The position numbers and the translations under genes were made by a program. Shown here in pieces: positions 31,454 to 43,616 of a stretch of DNA of 64,000 nucleotides. The DNA lies in the NCBI RefSeq assembly GCF_009389715.1, contig NW_024067823.1:62001-126000 (forward strand), read 5' to 3'. The notes under the pieces were generated by a model, which searched no databases, was not told the DNA's origin, and worked only from the letters and a program-made list of their open reading frames with translations. Each line of letters starts with the position of its first letter. Positions within the stretch are counted from its first letter, which is position 1. This DNA is from Phoenix dactylifera (lineage: Eukaryota; Streptophyta; Magnoliopsida; Arecales; Arecaceae).

Positions 31454-33700
31454 AAGAAAGGAAGGGGTTACCGGTATGCTTAGCCGCAGTGGTCGATGGC
31501 CAGAGGCCTTTTCTCTCCTCCTTTGGTCGCAACGAGCTCGGCCGCAGCCGTGCCCGCATCCATGGCTGCAGCCGTGCCTGCATCCATGGCCGCAGCCGTG
31601 GGTTATTTCCCTACCCTAATGGGAACGAGGGAGGAGCCGCCGGCTCGGGCCACCATGGAGGCCATCGGGCCGACCGCAGGTGTCGGCCGTGCGTTACGCG
31701 TGCACCACTGGCTTCGGCCTATTCTGCCGCCCCTCGACGGGTGGCCGTGCCCCATCTCCTCCACCGGAGGTGGAGTAGGAGAGCTCCCAGTCGGGTCGTG
31801 GGTGCTGCGGGTGGAATCACGATCGCCGCAGGTGCCGCCGGTTGGTCGCAGCACCGCCAGCTTCGGGCTGGTCTCCTCCCGGGCACCCCTCCGAGCTCGC
31901 TTCTTAGTTCATGGGAGACGAGGAGAAAAGGAGGAGTGGATCGGGAAGAGAAGAAGAATGGAGAAAAAAGGAAGGTTCGGGAAGGGAGGAGAAGAAAGAA
32001 AAGAAAAAGAAGAAAGAAAAGAAAAAGAAAGAAAAGAAAAGGAAAAGAAGAAAAGAAGGAAAAGGAAAAAGAAAAATAAAATGAAGAGTTCGGTGGGCCG
32101 AAATGGGCCTAATTTCGGGGTGGGCTTCAAATGGATTTGGATTTAGAAGTCTGAAGCCGGGCTGGGCCCTGGTCCGAGCTAGATAATTTTTAACTCAGAA
32201 TTTAATGAACCAATATACAATTGACCCAAGCCTGAACCATTAACCGAACCAGAAGGTGAACCAGACCTGAACCAGAAATTAAATCAAATCTGAACTAGGA
32301 AGTAAATTAGACCAGAACCAGAAATTGAATTGGGCCATGGGCCTGAACCAAAAATTGAATTAGGCTATGAACCCGAAAATAAAATTGAGTCCTAAGGATG
32401 GGCTGTAAATGACTTTAAGATTATAAATAAATAAAAATTAAATGTGCAAGTGACATGTAATTTGATAATCTTGCTAGGTATTGGAGAATTGGCATGTGGT
32501 GAGCAAATTAATGTAAGTAACCCTGATATAATCTTATGTTTGATTTAAAAAGTTGTAACTTCTCGATTATGAAATTGTATATGGTTATTTATGTTTTCAT
32601 AAAATTAGGATCAAGCATGTGTTAGCAAATGATTACATGGTTTTGGACAAATAGCATCCATCATGATTATTATTATATTATGTACACATGATTATGATGT
32701 TGTAGAAAGATGCATAGAAAAATAATGTTTTCAGCATGATCATGAGTTTTATTCAGCATGATGCTATTATTCACTTTTCAATGTATCGATGAAAAAAGAT
32801 TTATGAAAAGCATGATATGTTTTAAAGAACTCTCAGATTGCTATATACGACCCCCGCCAGTGGGTAACAGTAACTAGGCATACGATCCCAGCCAGTGGGT
32901 AAAAATAACTTGGCTTTACGACCCCCGCCAGTGGATAATAGTAACTGGAAGATGACCCTGCAGTGGTAAAGGCCTTGCCGTGGGAATAAGAGCGGCCATA
33001 GCTACACTACAATCTAAAAGTATGGATTTCAAAGTATGGAATAATGGCAAAAGTTTTATAATGCACAAATAGCAAAAATTTTATGATGCATAAATGGCAA
33101 AAGTTTTATGATGCATAAATGACAAAAGTTTTATGATGCATAAATGGCAAAAGTTTTATGATGCATAAATGACAAAAATTTTATGATGCATAAATGGCAA
33201 AAGTTTTATGATGCATAAATGGCAAAAGTTTTATGATGCATAAATGGCAAAAGTATTATGATGCATAACCATGTTTATGAAATTGCATAAATGGACATGC
33301 ATAGTTTGATTACTGGTCTGATTATAGAAAATGCTTTTTTTATTAAAACTATTTGTTCTTCAAATATTGCATTAGCATACAAAATATTATGCTTGATCCG
33401 ATAAGATTATGCTTGTTTACTTACTGGGCTTTATAGCTCACACCATTTTATTTATGTCTTTACAGATGAATAGGAAATGTTAGGGACAAGGAGCGTAACG
33501 TGCTCCGGGGTTATGGGAATGACGAATGTTAAATGTTGATATTGTTTTTAGAAGCTTGTATGGATTTTAATACATGAACATTTAATGACTTTCATGAATA
33601 TAATTGTTTACAATTTGAAGTTTTAAAGTAGCTGCATGTTATTGTATACTTTACTTGGCAATAACATGGCCGTGTCATAAACCGGATTCGGGGCGTGACA
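31004..33700 (+). repeat. 5' LTR of the LARD element (2,697 bp)
   Basis: Contains, in order: GC-rich U3, a (GAA)n microsatellite (about 31424-31458, absent from the other LTR), a Gly/Ala-like GC stretch, an AAAAGAAAAAG-type purine tract (31990-32080), three 35-bp repeats with CCCCCGCCAGTGGG (32847-32951), a 25-bp array (33047-33268), and the end CGGGGCGTGACA. Frames of 196 and 216 codons (31489-32146) recur in the other LTR but overlap each other and are compositional. Confidence 0.9.
33047..33268. repeat. 25-bp tandem array in the 5' LTR
   Basis: About nine units of ATGGCAAAAGTTTTATGATGCATAA type. The same array in the 3' LTR (37898-37996 and 42407-42575) is the target of the inverted-LTR insertion. 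Confidence 0.9.
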
Positions 33701-33705
33701 TAAAG

Positions 33706-33717
33706 TGGTATCAGAGT
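33706..33717 (+). promoter_or_regulatory. Primer-binding site of the LARD element
   Basis: TGGTATCAGAGT begins five bases after the LTR end, complementary to initiator tRNA-Met. Confidence 0.85.
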
Positions 33718-35831
33718 AATAATTTTAACCATGATTAAAAACTTTAAGACTAATCATGGGAATGGGTAGTTAAGTTAGCTTTCACATAATTGGAATAACA
33801 ATAATAATAATAATAAAATATATATATTAATAAAATAATAATTTTGGGTTATATTGTCTTAGGTGACAATGAGCAACAAAAAGAAGAAATGTGGAGCTAA
33901 TACAAGCCATTCTAGAGACGTGATTGTGATAGAAAAACTATCAAAGCCTTGGGTAAGATCATTGTGAATTGTGATTGGAAAACTACCAGAGCTTAGGTTA
34001 AGATCACATAGGATTGTGACAAAATTAGAATTAGAGATTAAGTTTAAGATCACTAGGGTTTGCAACAGAAATGTATCATAGCTTAAGGTTATGATCACTT
34101 AGGACGTGACAAAAGTAGTAAAATTATATTCAGTGCTTAAGTGAAAGATCACTAAGCATTGTAAGTACCGGGTTTGGTATTCGATGAGTACGAAAGTATT
34201 GGATAAGATGTTTTTGATCATGATGAGAAATGTTTGACCTAAGATAAGTGTTTGACCTAAGATAAGTGTAGAAAGGTTAAATATGGCATAGCGGTTATAC
34301 TATGTGCGGATATTGTTTAACTGACTTGAAAGTTTAAAATTGATATAGATTTGGATGTGATTATTAGAGTGTGATTTGTACATGGATTGGTCATAGAATT
34401 GGAATGAGTCAGGAAAGATTTTATTTTATATAGTATTATAAAGGATTGTTTTTTAAGGTTAAATCCGTATGTGGATTATAATTGGTGTTGGCATACTTGG
34501 ATATTGCAAATAATTGTATTCTACTGGTGGATTAAATTCTTAAGTGCATATTGATTGGGGAATTCTAGTTATTGAGTTTTTATGTTTGCATTGGGCTATT
34601 AAATCTTTCTCATAATTATTGGACACTATTGGGTGTGTTAGTTTAACCTCAAGTCTAGGTTTATGATTTGACAAAGGATCTTTGATATTGAGTGGAGACT
34701 TTGATTTTGGAGATACTTATTAAAATCGGAATGCTTGCTAACTGGGCTCGTAACCAAAGTGTGAATAAGCTATGTTGGGAGTCCTCTTGGTGAATATTTT
34801 AAGTTATGATTAATTGGATTTTGACCAAAATTTAGTGAAAGAGAATTGATCATGGAATATTATCATGCAATGTAATTTTTTGTTTATTAGTCAATTTGGA
34901 AGTTCATTTTGATATGGGGGTATATTGTAATATTACTTCTAGCTTGGAGTTAATCATTTTGTGGCAAGTTAGGATCTCTTTATAAGAAATTGTTTAAGAT
35001 TTAAGCTATAAAATATTTTTATGCTACCTAATTAAAATACTCTTCGAGGTTTGAACATGTTTGGGGAGTATGAATGAAACTCTTATATTGAAGAAAAATA
35101 TATTGCGAGTTATTGCAAATAGGTCTATTTTTGATTTTATTGTATTCATCTTGGTGAAATTATTAATAGACTTAATCATCGTCTTTGGATCCAAATAATA
35201 AATTTTATTTTTATCTATCGTAGACTATGTGATGTATATGAAATTTCAATTGAAAATTCGGGTATATAAGTTGATCTAGGGTCATTTGTCAATATTGTTG
35301 AGGTTATTGTGGAAACCTAAATTTGTAAGAAGAATTTAAATTTTAGAGACTTAGATGGTTAAGATGGAAGATCTTTGAGGTTTGACTCATTTGTGTTGAA
35401 TTAAAGTCTTGTAATTTAGTGGAGCATTAAAAAAAAATTATGGTTATAAGAGTTTGACTTGGAATCGTCCAGTTGAATTGATAAGAGAATTAAGATTCAA
35501 TACATTTTGGGAATTATAGTAACGAGCCCATATGATGATTTTGAATGGAACAATTGACTTGAGAGTTAATCTAGATTAGATGTATTTAAGAATCAAATAT
35601 TCTTTCTTTTAGGCTTTACTTGGAAAATTGAAAATATGGATCTCTTTAGTTCATAAAACAAGTAGTATTTTGATCAAAAGTTATTAGTGAATCCAAGAAT
35701 TTTAGTATTTTCAATCAGAGTGCGCAGCAGAAACATGGTAGAATGTTGGATAAAAGACTAAGTAACTTCATTTGTTTAAGAATTAAGGTATGTAAATTTC
35801 GAGGACGAAATTACTTTTAAGGGGAGAAGAA
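33718..35831 (+). other. Non-coding interior of the LARD element
   Basis: About 2.1 kb of AT-rich sequence with no gag, protease, RT or integrase motif in any frame. Near 33900-34170 a loose repeat of GATCACTAGGATTGTGAC phrases occurs four times. It ends in the polypurine tract AAGGGGAGAAGAA (35819-35831). Confidence 0.75.
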
Positions 35832-37996
35832 TGTGAGGACAAGCCCACATACAGTGAGCTAATGGGCCAAGCCCAACCTGGCTGGCCCATCTGGAGACCT
35901 AGAGGCGGTGATTGCCAGCCGAGACGGTTACAACCGCCTGACAGCCACGATCACTACCACTCTCCTCCTCCAGCTGAGGGCTATTAAGGCTCATGGATCC
36001 CTCACAGAGGAACTCCATTACTCTCTCATTTCTTCTCGTTCCCCTCTTTTTCTGCTACAAGGAACTGAAGCAGGGGCAATATCATCAGAGTAGGGATCCG
36101 AGCCGCCGGAGGGAACATCACATAGTTGTCCCGGAGCTAGGTGAGTCGTCCATCCCTTCCATTTCATATTCCGATCTATCCGGATAAGTGATCAAGAAAG
36201 GAAGGGGTTACCGGTATGCTTAGCCGTAGTGGTCGATGGCCGGAGGCCTTTTCTCTCCTCCTTTGGTCGCAGCGAGCTCGGTCGCAGCCGTGCCCGCATC
36301 CATGGCCGTAGCCGTGCCCGCATCCATGGCCACAGCCATGGGTTATTTTCCTACCCTAATGGGAACGAGGGAGGAGCCGCCGGCTCGGGCCACCATGGAG
36401 GCCATCGGGCCGACCGCGGGTGTCGGCCATGCGTTACGCATGCACCACCAGCTTCGACCGGTTCTGCCGCCCCTCGATGGGTGGCCGTGCCCCATCTCCT
36501 CCACCGGAGGTGGAGGAGGAGAGCTCCCAGTCGGGCCGTGGGTGCTGCGGGTGGAATCACGATCGCCGCAGGTGCCGCCGGTTGGTCGCAGCACCGCCAG
36601 CTTCGGGCTGGTCTCCTCCCGGGCACCCCTCCGAGCTCGCTTCTTAGTTCATGGGAGACGAGGAGAAAAGGAGGAGTGGATCGGGAAGAGAAGAAGAAAG
36701 GAGAAAAAAAGAAGGTTCGGGAAGGGAGGAGAAGAAAGAAAAGAAAAAGAAGAAAGAAAAGGAAAAAAAAAGAAAAGAAAAGGAAAAGAAGAAAAGAAGG
36801 AAAAGGAAAAAGAAAAATAAAATGAAGAGTTCGGTGGGCCGAAATGGGCCTAATTCCGGGGTGGGCTTCAAATGGATTTGGATTTAGAAGTCTGAAGCCG
36901 GGCTGGGCCCTGGTCCGAGCTAGATAATTTTTAACTCAGAATTTACTGAACCAGTATACAATTGATCCAAGCCTGAACCATTAATTGGGTCAGATCTGAG
37001 CCAGTATGCAATTGATCCAGACCTGAACCGAAAATTGGGTCAGATCTGAGCCAGTATGCAATTGATCCAGACCTGAACCAGAAATTGGGTCATATCTGAA
37101 CCAGAAGGTGAATCAGACCTGAACCAGAAATTAAATCAAATCCGAACTAGGAAGTAAATTAGACCAGAACCAGAAATTGAATTGGGCCATGAGCCTGAAC
37201 CAGAAATTGAATTAGGCTATGAGCCCGAAAATGAAATTGAGTCCTAAGGATGGGCTGTAAATGACTTTAAGATTATAAATAAATAAAAATTAAATATGCA
37301 AGTGACATGTAATTTAATGATCTTGCTAGGTATTGGAGAATTGGCATGTGGTGAGCAAATTAATATAAGTAACCCTGATACAATCTTATGTTTGATTCAA
37401 ATACTTGTAACTTCTCGATTATGAAATTGTATATGGTTATTTATGTTTTTATAAAATTAGGATCAAGCATGTGTTAGCAAATGATTACATGGTTTTGGAC
37501 AAATAGCATCAATCATGATTATTATTATATTATGTATACGTGATTATGATGTTGTAGAAAGATGCATAGAAAAATAAAGTTTTCAGCATGATCATGAATT
37601 TTATTCAGCATGATGCCATTATTCACTTTTCAATGTATTGATGAGAAAAGATTTATGAAAAGTATGATATGTTTTAAAGAACTCTCAGATTGCTATGTAT
37701 GACCCCCGCCAGTGGGTAACAGTAACTAGGCATACGACCCCAGCCAGTGGGTAAAAATAACTTGGCTTTACGACCCCCGCCAGTGGATAATAGTAACTGG
37801 AAGATGATCCTGCAGTGGTAAAGGCCTTGCCGTGGGAATAAGAGCGGCCATAGCTACACTACCATCTGAGAGTATGGATTTCAAAGTATGGAATAATGAC
37901 AAAAATTTTATGATGCATAAATGGCAAAAATTTTATGATGCATAAATGGCAAAAGTTTTATGATGCATAAATGGCAAAAGTTTTATAATGCATAAA

Positions 37997-40900
37997 TGAT
38001 AAGTGCTAAATAATGCATAAATTAATATCTTATTCATAGCACTTAACATTATTTTAATATATATATTTTGTAAAGTTAACCATAAAAGATGTGTTACCCT
38101 CATCATTGTATTTTAATAAATTAATTTGAGTTTGATTTAATTATTTATTAATTGAGCCTAATGTTTGCAGGTCAAGTCAAATTCACTCTGAACCCAAATC
38201 GCATGCAGCTCCGAAAATCAACCAGTGCCTTTCATCCCACGTGTCTCCTCCTTTTTCCCACGCTTTCAAAACAAAGCCATCGTCACAGACATCATCCCAA
38301 ACCTCCCAGCTATCAGCCGTTCATCCCATTCCCTTCCAAATTCAAGGAACAGAAACGTCCATCGTCCAAGATCTTTATTCCATTCTCTTTCCAGCCGATT
38401 CTAGCTCTCTCTTCCATCCTTATCCAATCGCAAGATAAACTTCCAGCAAACCTCTCAGCATCAAAGGATCACGTCCACGAATCAAACCAAGTTTCCTTCC
38501 GTATCCAACGAGCAAAACCAATCCTTCATCCACGGATTTCCCCCAGCATCCTCATCCTCTTCCTCCGAAATCTTCTCAAACGCCCACAGGATGAACTCAA
38601 ATCCCAGCAATCTCAGTGAACTTCCTTCATCCCATTCCATTCTCAACACCCCACCATTCGCAAGGAACTTCAAAACCCCTCAACCCGAGCTGATTGCGTC
38701 CCAAACAACATCATCCCGAATGCCACGGAATTCTCAGCATCACCATGAACACATCGGTTCTTTCTTCCAGGCAAACAACAGCAAATTAAACTCTCAAACG
38801 ACATTATCTTAACTGATTAAACATCTCAACCAGCAATCTCCTGAGTTTCATGGATTCCCAGCTTCGAACTTCATCTGTTTCCCGATGGATTATCACCTAC
38901 TCCATGCGTATGGGTTCCTTTTACTCATCGAAACCGAATCCCCTGTTTCAGCCGCGAAGAGCAAAATTACCCAACAGATTGCAACAAAACAACTGATTCA
39001 TTCACATCCCCTACTCCTAAATCATCTCCTCTTCATCACAAATCAAAACAACCGCTTCCCCCTCCACGGATAAGCTCCCAGCAATCAAATTTCCTTCCGG
39101 ATTCCCCTGCTTCAGAACAGAATGTTAACAGTCCACCCAACCGAGATGAATCCAATGAGTTCCAGCTTTCCTCCCAACGTTTCTAGATTTATTCCATAGA
39201 TTATCTTCTGGATATCCTCTTCTGATTCAATCCAACTATCCTACCGTTCGCAGCTTCCAACATCCATGGGATAAAATTCAATCAAAGCACACCGAGCTTC
39301 ACGGCATCCCCTGCATCCAATAGATTCAACTCTCATCCCATCGTAATCTGTCTTTGTCCACGTCTTCAACCGAACCCAACATCCGCATCTCTCAGCTTCT
39401 TCTAAATCCACTGCATCTCAGAAGTTTATCTTTCCGAAAATCAAGCATCTCTTCCTAACGCTCGAATCAAATCTTCTACATGTCGCCCGCTGCCGTGAAA
39501 CAGAAGCCGTTCCTCCATCCTCATCCTTTCACTCGGGAAGTTTATCCTCCGGATGCCAACAGAAGATAGAGAAGGCTATAAAAGGGAGTCGATGATGAAG
39601 GCTAGAGGCATTCTCTTCCATTCCTCCTTCCCCATCGGGCCGGGGGGGGGGGGGGGGGCATCCCTCTTCCCCCACCGGGGGCTGTTCCCAACTCCTCTTC
39701 GGCAAGCTCTTCGGAGGCCAAAATCCCGCAGAAGACAGAGGAGGGAGAAGAGTTTCTGGGCATTTTGGGAATGATTTCCCAAAGAAAGGAATCGATCTCA
39801 GGGGAATCACAAGAGGAAGAGAAGAAAGTGACAGGAGCCCGCTGCTGTGCTGCTACTGCCGTCCTCCACTGCATGGAAGCTTAAATTCCTTCTAGGGCCG
39901 GATGCAGCCCTAACAAAGGGACACGGGTTTTATATTTTATTTTATATTCTTGGGGTTGTATGAACTTATTGTTTTTAATGGATATCTTCTTTTGAATCAT
40001 ATTTAATTTCTGTGATTTTAAGTATGATGTTCGTACAACTGTTCTTCATGATCACTAGGTAAATATAAGATAGTCCATGCTTAGGGAAGATGCGATGTGC
40101 TGCCACCTTAGATTAGGGTAGACATTTCATGCCAATTGAAGATGGATTATGCCCAAATTACTTTTGTGAAATTTTATTCAAATGCTTATTAGGCTTGTAG
40201 CCAATTTGCATGTTTATCCAAGAATAAATTAAAATATAAATAACCCTTGTTTCGATGTTAGTGGTGGATTCCTTGCCCTAGGTTCTCCCAAACTGATATC
40301 CTTTTAATTGCATTTTGCTTTATTAAAATTCCTTAGTTTAATTTTCTTCACCAACTCTTTCTTTTTAAATATTTTATTTTTTTTAAAGAAAAACAACTAT
40401 ACCCCAATCCCTGTGGATCGATACCCGTAATCACTATCCTACTAGATACGTGCTATTGCATGGACTATCTTATATTTACCTAGTGATCATGAAGAACAGT
40501 TGTACGAACATCATACTTAAAATCACAGAAATTAAATATGATTCAAAAGAAGATATCCATTAAAAACAATAAGTTCATACAACCCCAAGAATATAAAATA
40601 AAATATAAAACCCGTGTCCCTTTGTTAGGGCTGCATCCGGCCCTAGAAGGAATTTAAGCTTCCATGCAGTGGAGGACGGCAGTAGCAGCACAGCAGCAGG
40701 CTCCCGTCACTTTCTTCTCTTCCTCTTGTGATTCTCCTGAGATCGATTCCTTTCTTTGGGAAATCATTCCCAAAATGCCCAGAAACTCTTCTCCCTCCTC
40801 TGTCTTCTGCGGGATTTTGGCCTCCGAAGAGCTTGCCGAAGAGGAGTTGGGAACAGCCCCCGGTGGGGGAAGAGGGATGCCCCCCCCCCCCCCCCCCGAT

Positions 40901-42406
40901 GGGGAAGGAGGAATGGAAGAGAATGCCTCTAGCCTTCATCATCGACTCCCTTTTATAGCCTTCTCTATCTTCTGTTGGCATCCGGAGGATAAACTTCCCG
41001 AGTGAAAGGATGAGGATGGAGGAACGGCTTCTGTTTCATGGCAGCGGGCGACGTGTAGAAGATTTGATTCGAGCGTTAGGAAGAGATGCTTGATTTTCGG
41101 AAAGATAAACTTCTGAGATGCAGTGGATTTAGAAGAAGCTGAGAGATGCGGATGTTGGGTTCGGTTGAAGACGTGGACAAAGACAGATTACGATGGGATG
41201 AGAGTTGAATCTATTGGATGCAGGGGATGCCGTGAAGCTCGGTGTGCTTTGATTGAATTTTATCCCATGGATGTTGGAAGCTGCGAACGGAAGCAGGGGA
41301 ATCCGGAAGGAAATTTGATTGCTGGGAGCTTATCCGTGGAGGGGGAAGCGGTTGTTTTGATTTGTGATGAAGAGGAGATGATTTAGGAGTAGGGGATGTG
41401 AATGAATCAGTTGTTTTGTTGCAATCTGTTGGGTAATTTTGCTCTTCACGGCTGAAACAGGGGATTCGGTTTGAATGAGTAAAAGGAACCCGTACGCATG
41501 GAGTAGGTGATAATCCATCGGGAAACAAATGAAGTTCGAAGCTGGGAATCCATGAAACTCAGGAGATTGCTGGTTGAGATGTTTAATCAGTTAAGATAAT
41601 GTCGTTTGAGAGTTTAATTTGCTGTTGTTTGCCTGGAAGAAAGAACCGATGTGTTCATGGTGATGCTGAGAATTCCGTGGCATTCGGGATGATGTTGTTT
41701 GGGACGCAATCAGCTCGGGTTGAGGGGTTTTGAAGTTCCTTGCGAATGGTGGGGTGTTGAGAATGGAATGGGATGAAGGAAGTTCACTGAGATTGCTGGG
41801 ATTTGAGTTCATCCTGTGGGCGTTTGAGAAGATTTCGGAGGAAGAGGATGAGGATGCTGGGAGAAATCCGTGGATGAAGGATTGGTTTTGCTCGTTGGAT
41901 ACGGAAGGAAACTTGGTTTGATTCGTGGACGTGATCCTTTGATGCTGAGAGGTTTGCTGGAAGTTTATCTTGCGATTGGATAAGGATGGAAGAGAGAGCT
42001 AGAATCGGCTGGAAAGAGAATGGAATAAAGATCTTGGACGATGGACGTTTCTGTTCCTTGAATTTGGAAGGGAATGGGATGAACGGCTGATAGCTGGGAG
42101 GTTTGGGATGATGTCTGTGACGATGGCTTTGTTTTGAAAGCGTGGGAAAAAGGAGGAGACACGTGGGATGAAAGGCACTGGTTGATTTTCGGGGCTGCAT
42201 GCGATTTGGGTTCAGAGTGAATTTGACTTGACCTGCAAACATTAGGCTCAATTAATAAATAATTAAATCAAACTCAAATTAATTTATTAAAATGCAATGA
42301 TGAGGGTAACACATCTTTTATGGTTAACTTTACAAAATATATATATTAAAATAATGTTAAGTGCTATGAATAAGATATTAATTTATGCATTATTTAGCAC
42401 TTATCA
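37997..42406. mobile_element. 4,410-bp inverted-LTR insertion (near-palindrome) with 5-bp TSD
   Basis: Begins TGATAAGTGCT and ends AGCACTTATCA, flanked by ATAAA (37992-37996 and 42407-42411). The left arm (37997-40080) and right arm (40458-42406) are inverted copies: from the ends to about 39113/41290 positions pair exactly (sum 80403), then the left arm has 131 extra bp (about 39113-39243), then pairing resumes (sum about 80534). Only scattered base differences are seen. The 377-bp middle contains CAATCCCTGTGGATCGATA, typical of the tail of Tat/Athila-type LTRs, and ends CTATTGCA at 40460. So 37997-40460 may be a full LTR (TG...CA) with its first about 2 kb repeated in reverse. No transposase or pol is present. 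Mirror-image frames in the two arms are not genes. Confidence 0.85.
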
Positions 42407-42575
42407 ATAAATGGCAAAAGTTTTATGATACATAAATGGCAAAAGTTTTATGATGCATGAATGGCAAAAGTTTTATGATGCATGAATGGCAAAAGTTTTA
42501 TGATGCATGAATGGCAAAAGTTTTATGATGCATAAATGGCAAAAGTTTTATAATGCATAAATGGCAAAAGTATTA
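42407..42575. repeat. Continuation of the 25-bp array after the insertion
   Basis: About six units of AATGGCAAAAGTTTTATGATGCAT resume right after the target copy ATAAA, showing the insertion split this array. Confidence 0.85.
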
Positions 42576-43017
42576 TGATGCATAACCATGTTTATGAAAT
42601 TGCATGAATGGACATGCATAGTTTGATGACTGGTTTGATTATTAGAAATGCTTTCTTTATTAAAACTGTTTGTTCTTCAAATATTGCATTAGCATACAAA
42701 ACATTATGCTTGATCCGATAAGATTATGCTTGTTTACTTACTGGGCTTTATAGCTCACACCATTTTATTTATATCTTTACAGATGAATAGGAAATGCTAA
42801 GGACAAGGAGCGTAACATGCTTCGGGGTTATGGGAATGACGAATGTTAAATGTTGATATTTTTTTTAGAAGCTTGTATGAATTTTAATACATGAACATTT
42901 AATGACTTTCATGAATATAATTGTTTACAATTTGAAGTTTTAAAGTGGCTGCGTGTTATTGTATACTTTACTTGGCAATAACATGGCCGTGTCATGAACC
43001 GGATTTGGGTCGTGACA

Positions 43018-43616
43018 AAGAGAGCTCGATGGAGCTCAAGGATGGTGGTGCGCCGGTCGCCAGAGGCACGGGAGAAGAGATGGGAGCTCCGTGGTGTATC
43101 ACAGGTGGGTTGATCGCTGGGGAGGAGGGGGTTTATAGAGAGGCTTCCGAACGGTTATGGCAGTTGCGTTGCCCGCAACGATCGTGGGCAACGGCACCAT
43201 GGGACGGCCGACGGCCTTTCTTAACTCCCCGTGGATTCAAGGAGTTCAAATGTCATGGAGTGGCCACGACTCCGTGGCAGCTCCGCTCCGAGGAAGACGG
43301 AGCGGAAGCTCCCCTGCTCTGTTTTGGGAAAGGAAGGGAGGGAGAGGAGGAGGGAGGAAGGAGGAGGAGAAAGAAGGGCTCAGTGATCTTGGCAAACGGG
43401 GAGGGGAAGAAGTGGAGGGAGGAGATTTCCGCGATCTCCACGCGCTATCTTTCCAAAAATCAGAGGCTCGCCAGCAAGAAGAATCCACCGAGAGGGAAAG
43501 AAGAGGGGCAGGGCTCCGACGATATTGCATGGCCCTGCCCTCCCTCGCAAGGACGATCACGGCCAGCTAGGTTGATTTCCACCCAGCTAGCCCATGCCCA
43601 AAAATAGGGTGTCACA
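43018..43616 (-). repeat. Start (U3) of the older minus-strand LTR
   Basis: Read on the minus strand it starts TGTGACACCCTATTTTTGGG at 43616 and has a TATA-like box (CTATAAACCCCC, about 43127-43138). Its GC-rich frames overlap in several phases and are not genes. It continues at 31003 across the younger element. Confidence 0.55.

Larger units (their letters stand above)
31004..43017 (+). mobile_element. Complete non-coding LTR retrotransposon (LARD, Tekay-like LTRs)
   Basis: LTRs at 31004-33700 and 35832-43017 (TGTGAGGAC...CGTGACA), primer site TGGTATCAGAG at 33706, polypurine tract TTAAGGGGAGAAGAA ending at 35831, and 5-bp target copies AAGAG at 30999-31003 and 43018-43022. The interior (33701-35831) has no gag or pol, so it is a large retrotransposon derivative that relies on another element's proteins. 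Long LTRs ending GGGGCGTGACA before a Met primer site are usual for the Del/Tekay chromoviruses. The right LTR is swollen by a 4.4-kb insertion. LTRs look only a few percent apart plus some length changes, so the insertion is fairly recent. Structurally it looks whole. Confidence 0.9.
35832..43017 (+). repeat. 3' LTR of the LARD element, interrupted by a 4.4-kb insertion
   Basis: Matches the 5' LTR from TGTGAGGAC to the end GGTCGTGACA, with an inserted block at 37997-42406 and its target copy ATAAA at 42407-42411. It lacks the (GAA)n tract and has two extra units of a 46-bp repeat (ATTGGGTCAGATCTGAGCC, about 36985-37085). Confidence 0.9.

Noticed and set aside
31489-32146. Overlapping frames of 196 and 216 codons in the LARD LTR, repeated at 36229-36825
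   Set aside because: They overlap in different phases, run from a GC-rich stretch with 27-bp internal repeats into a poly-purine tract, and match no family; conservation follows from LTR duplication.
38152-38619. 155-codon frame repeated in mirror image at 41784-42251
   Set aside because: Identical because the arms are inverted copies; proline/serine-rich low-information protein with no domain, and other phases are open too.
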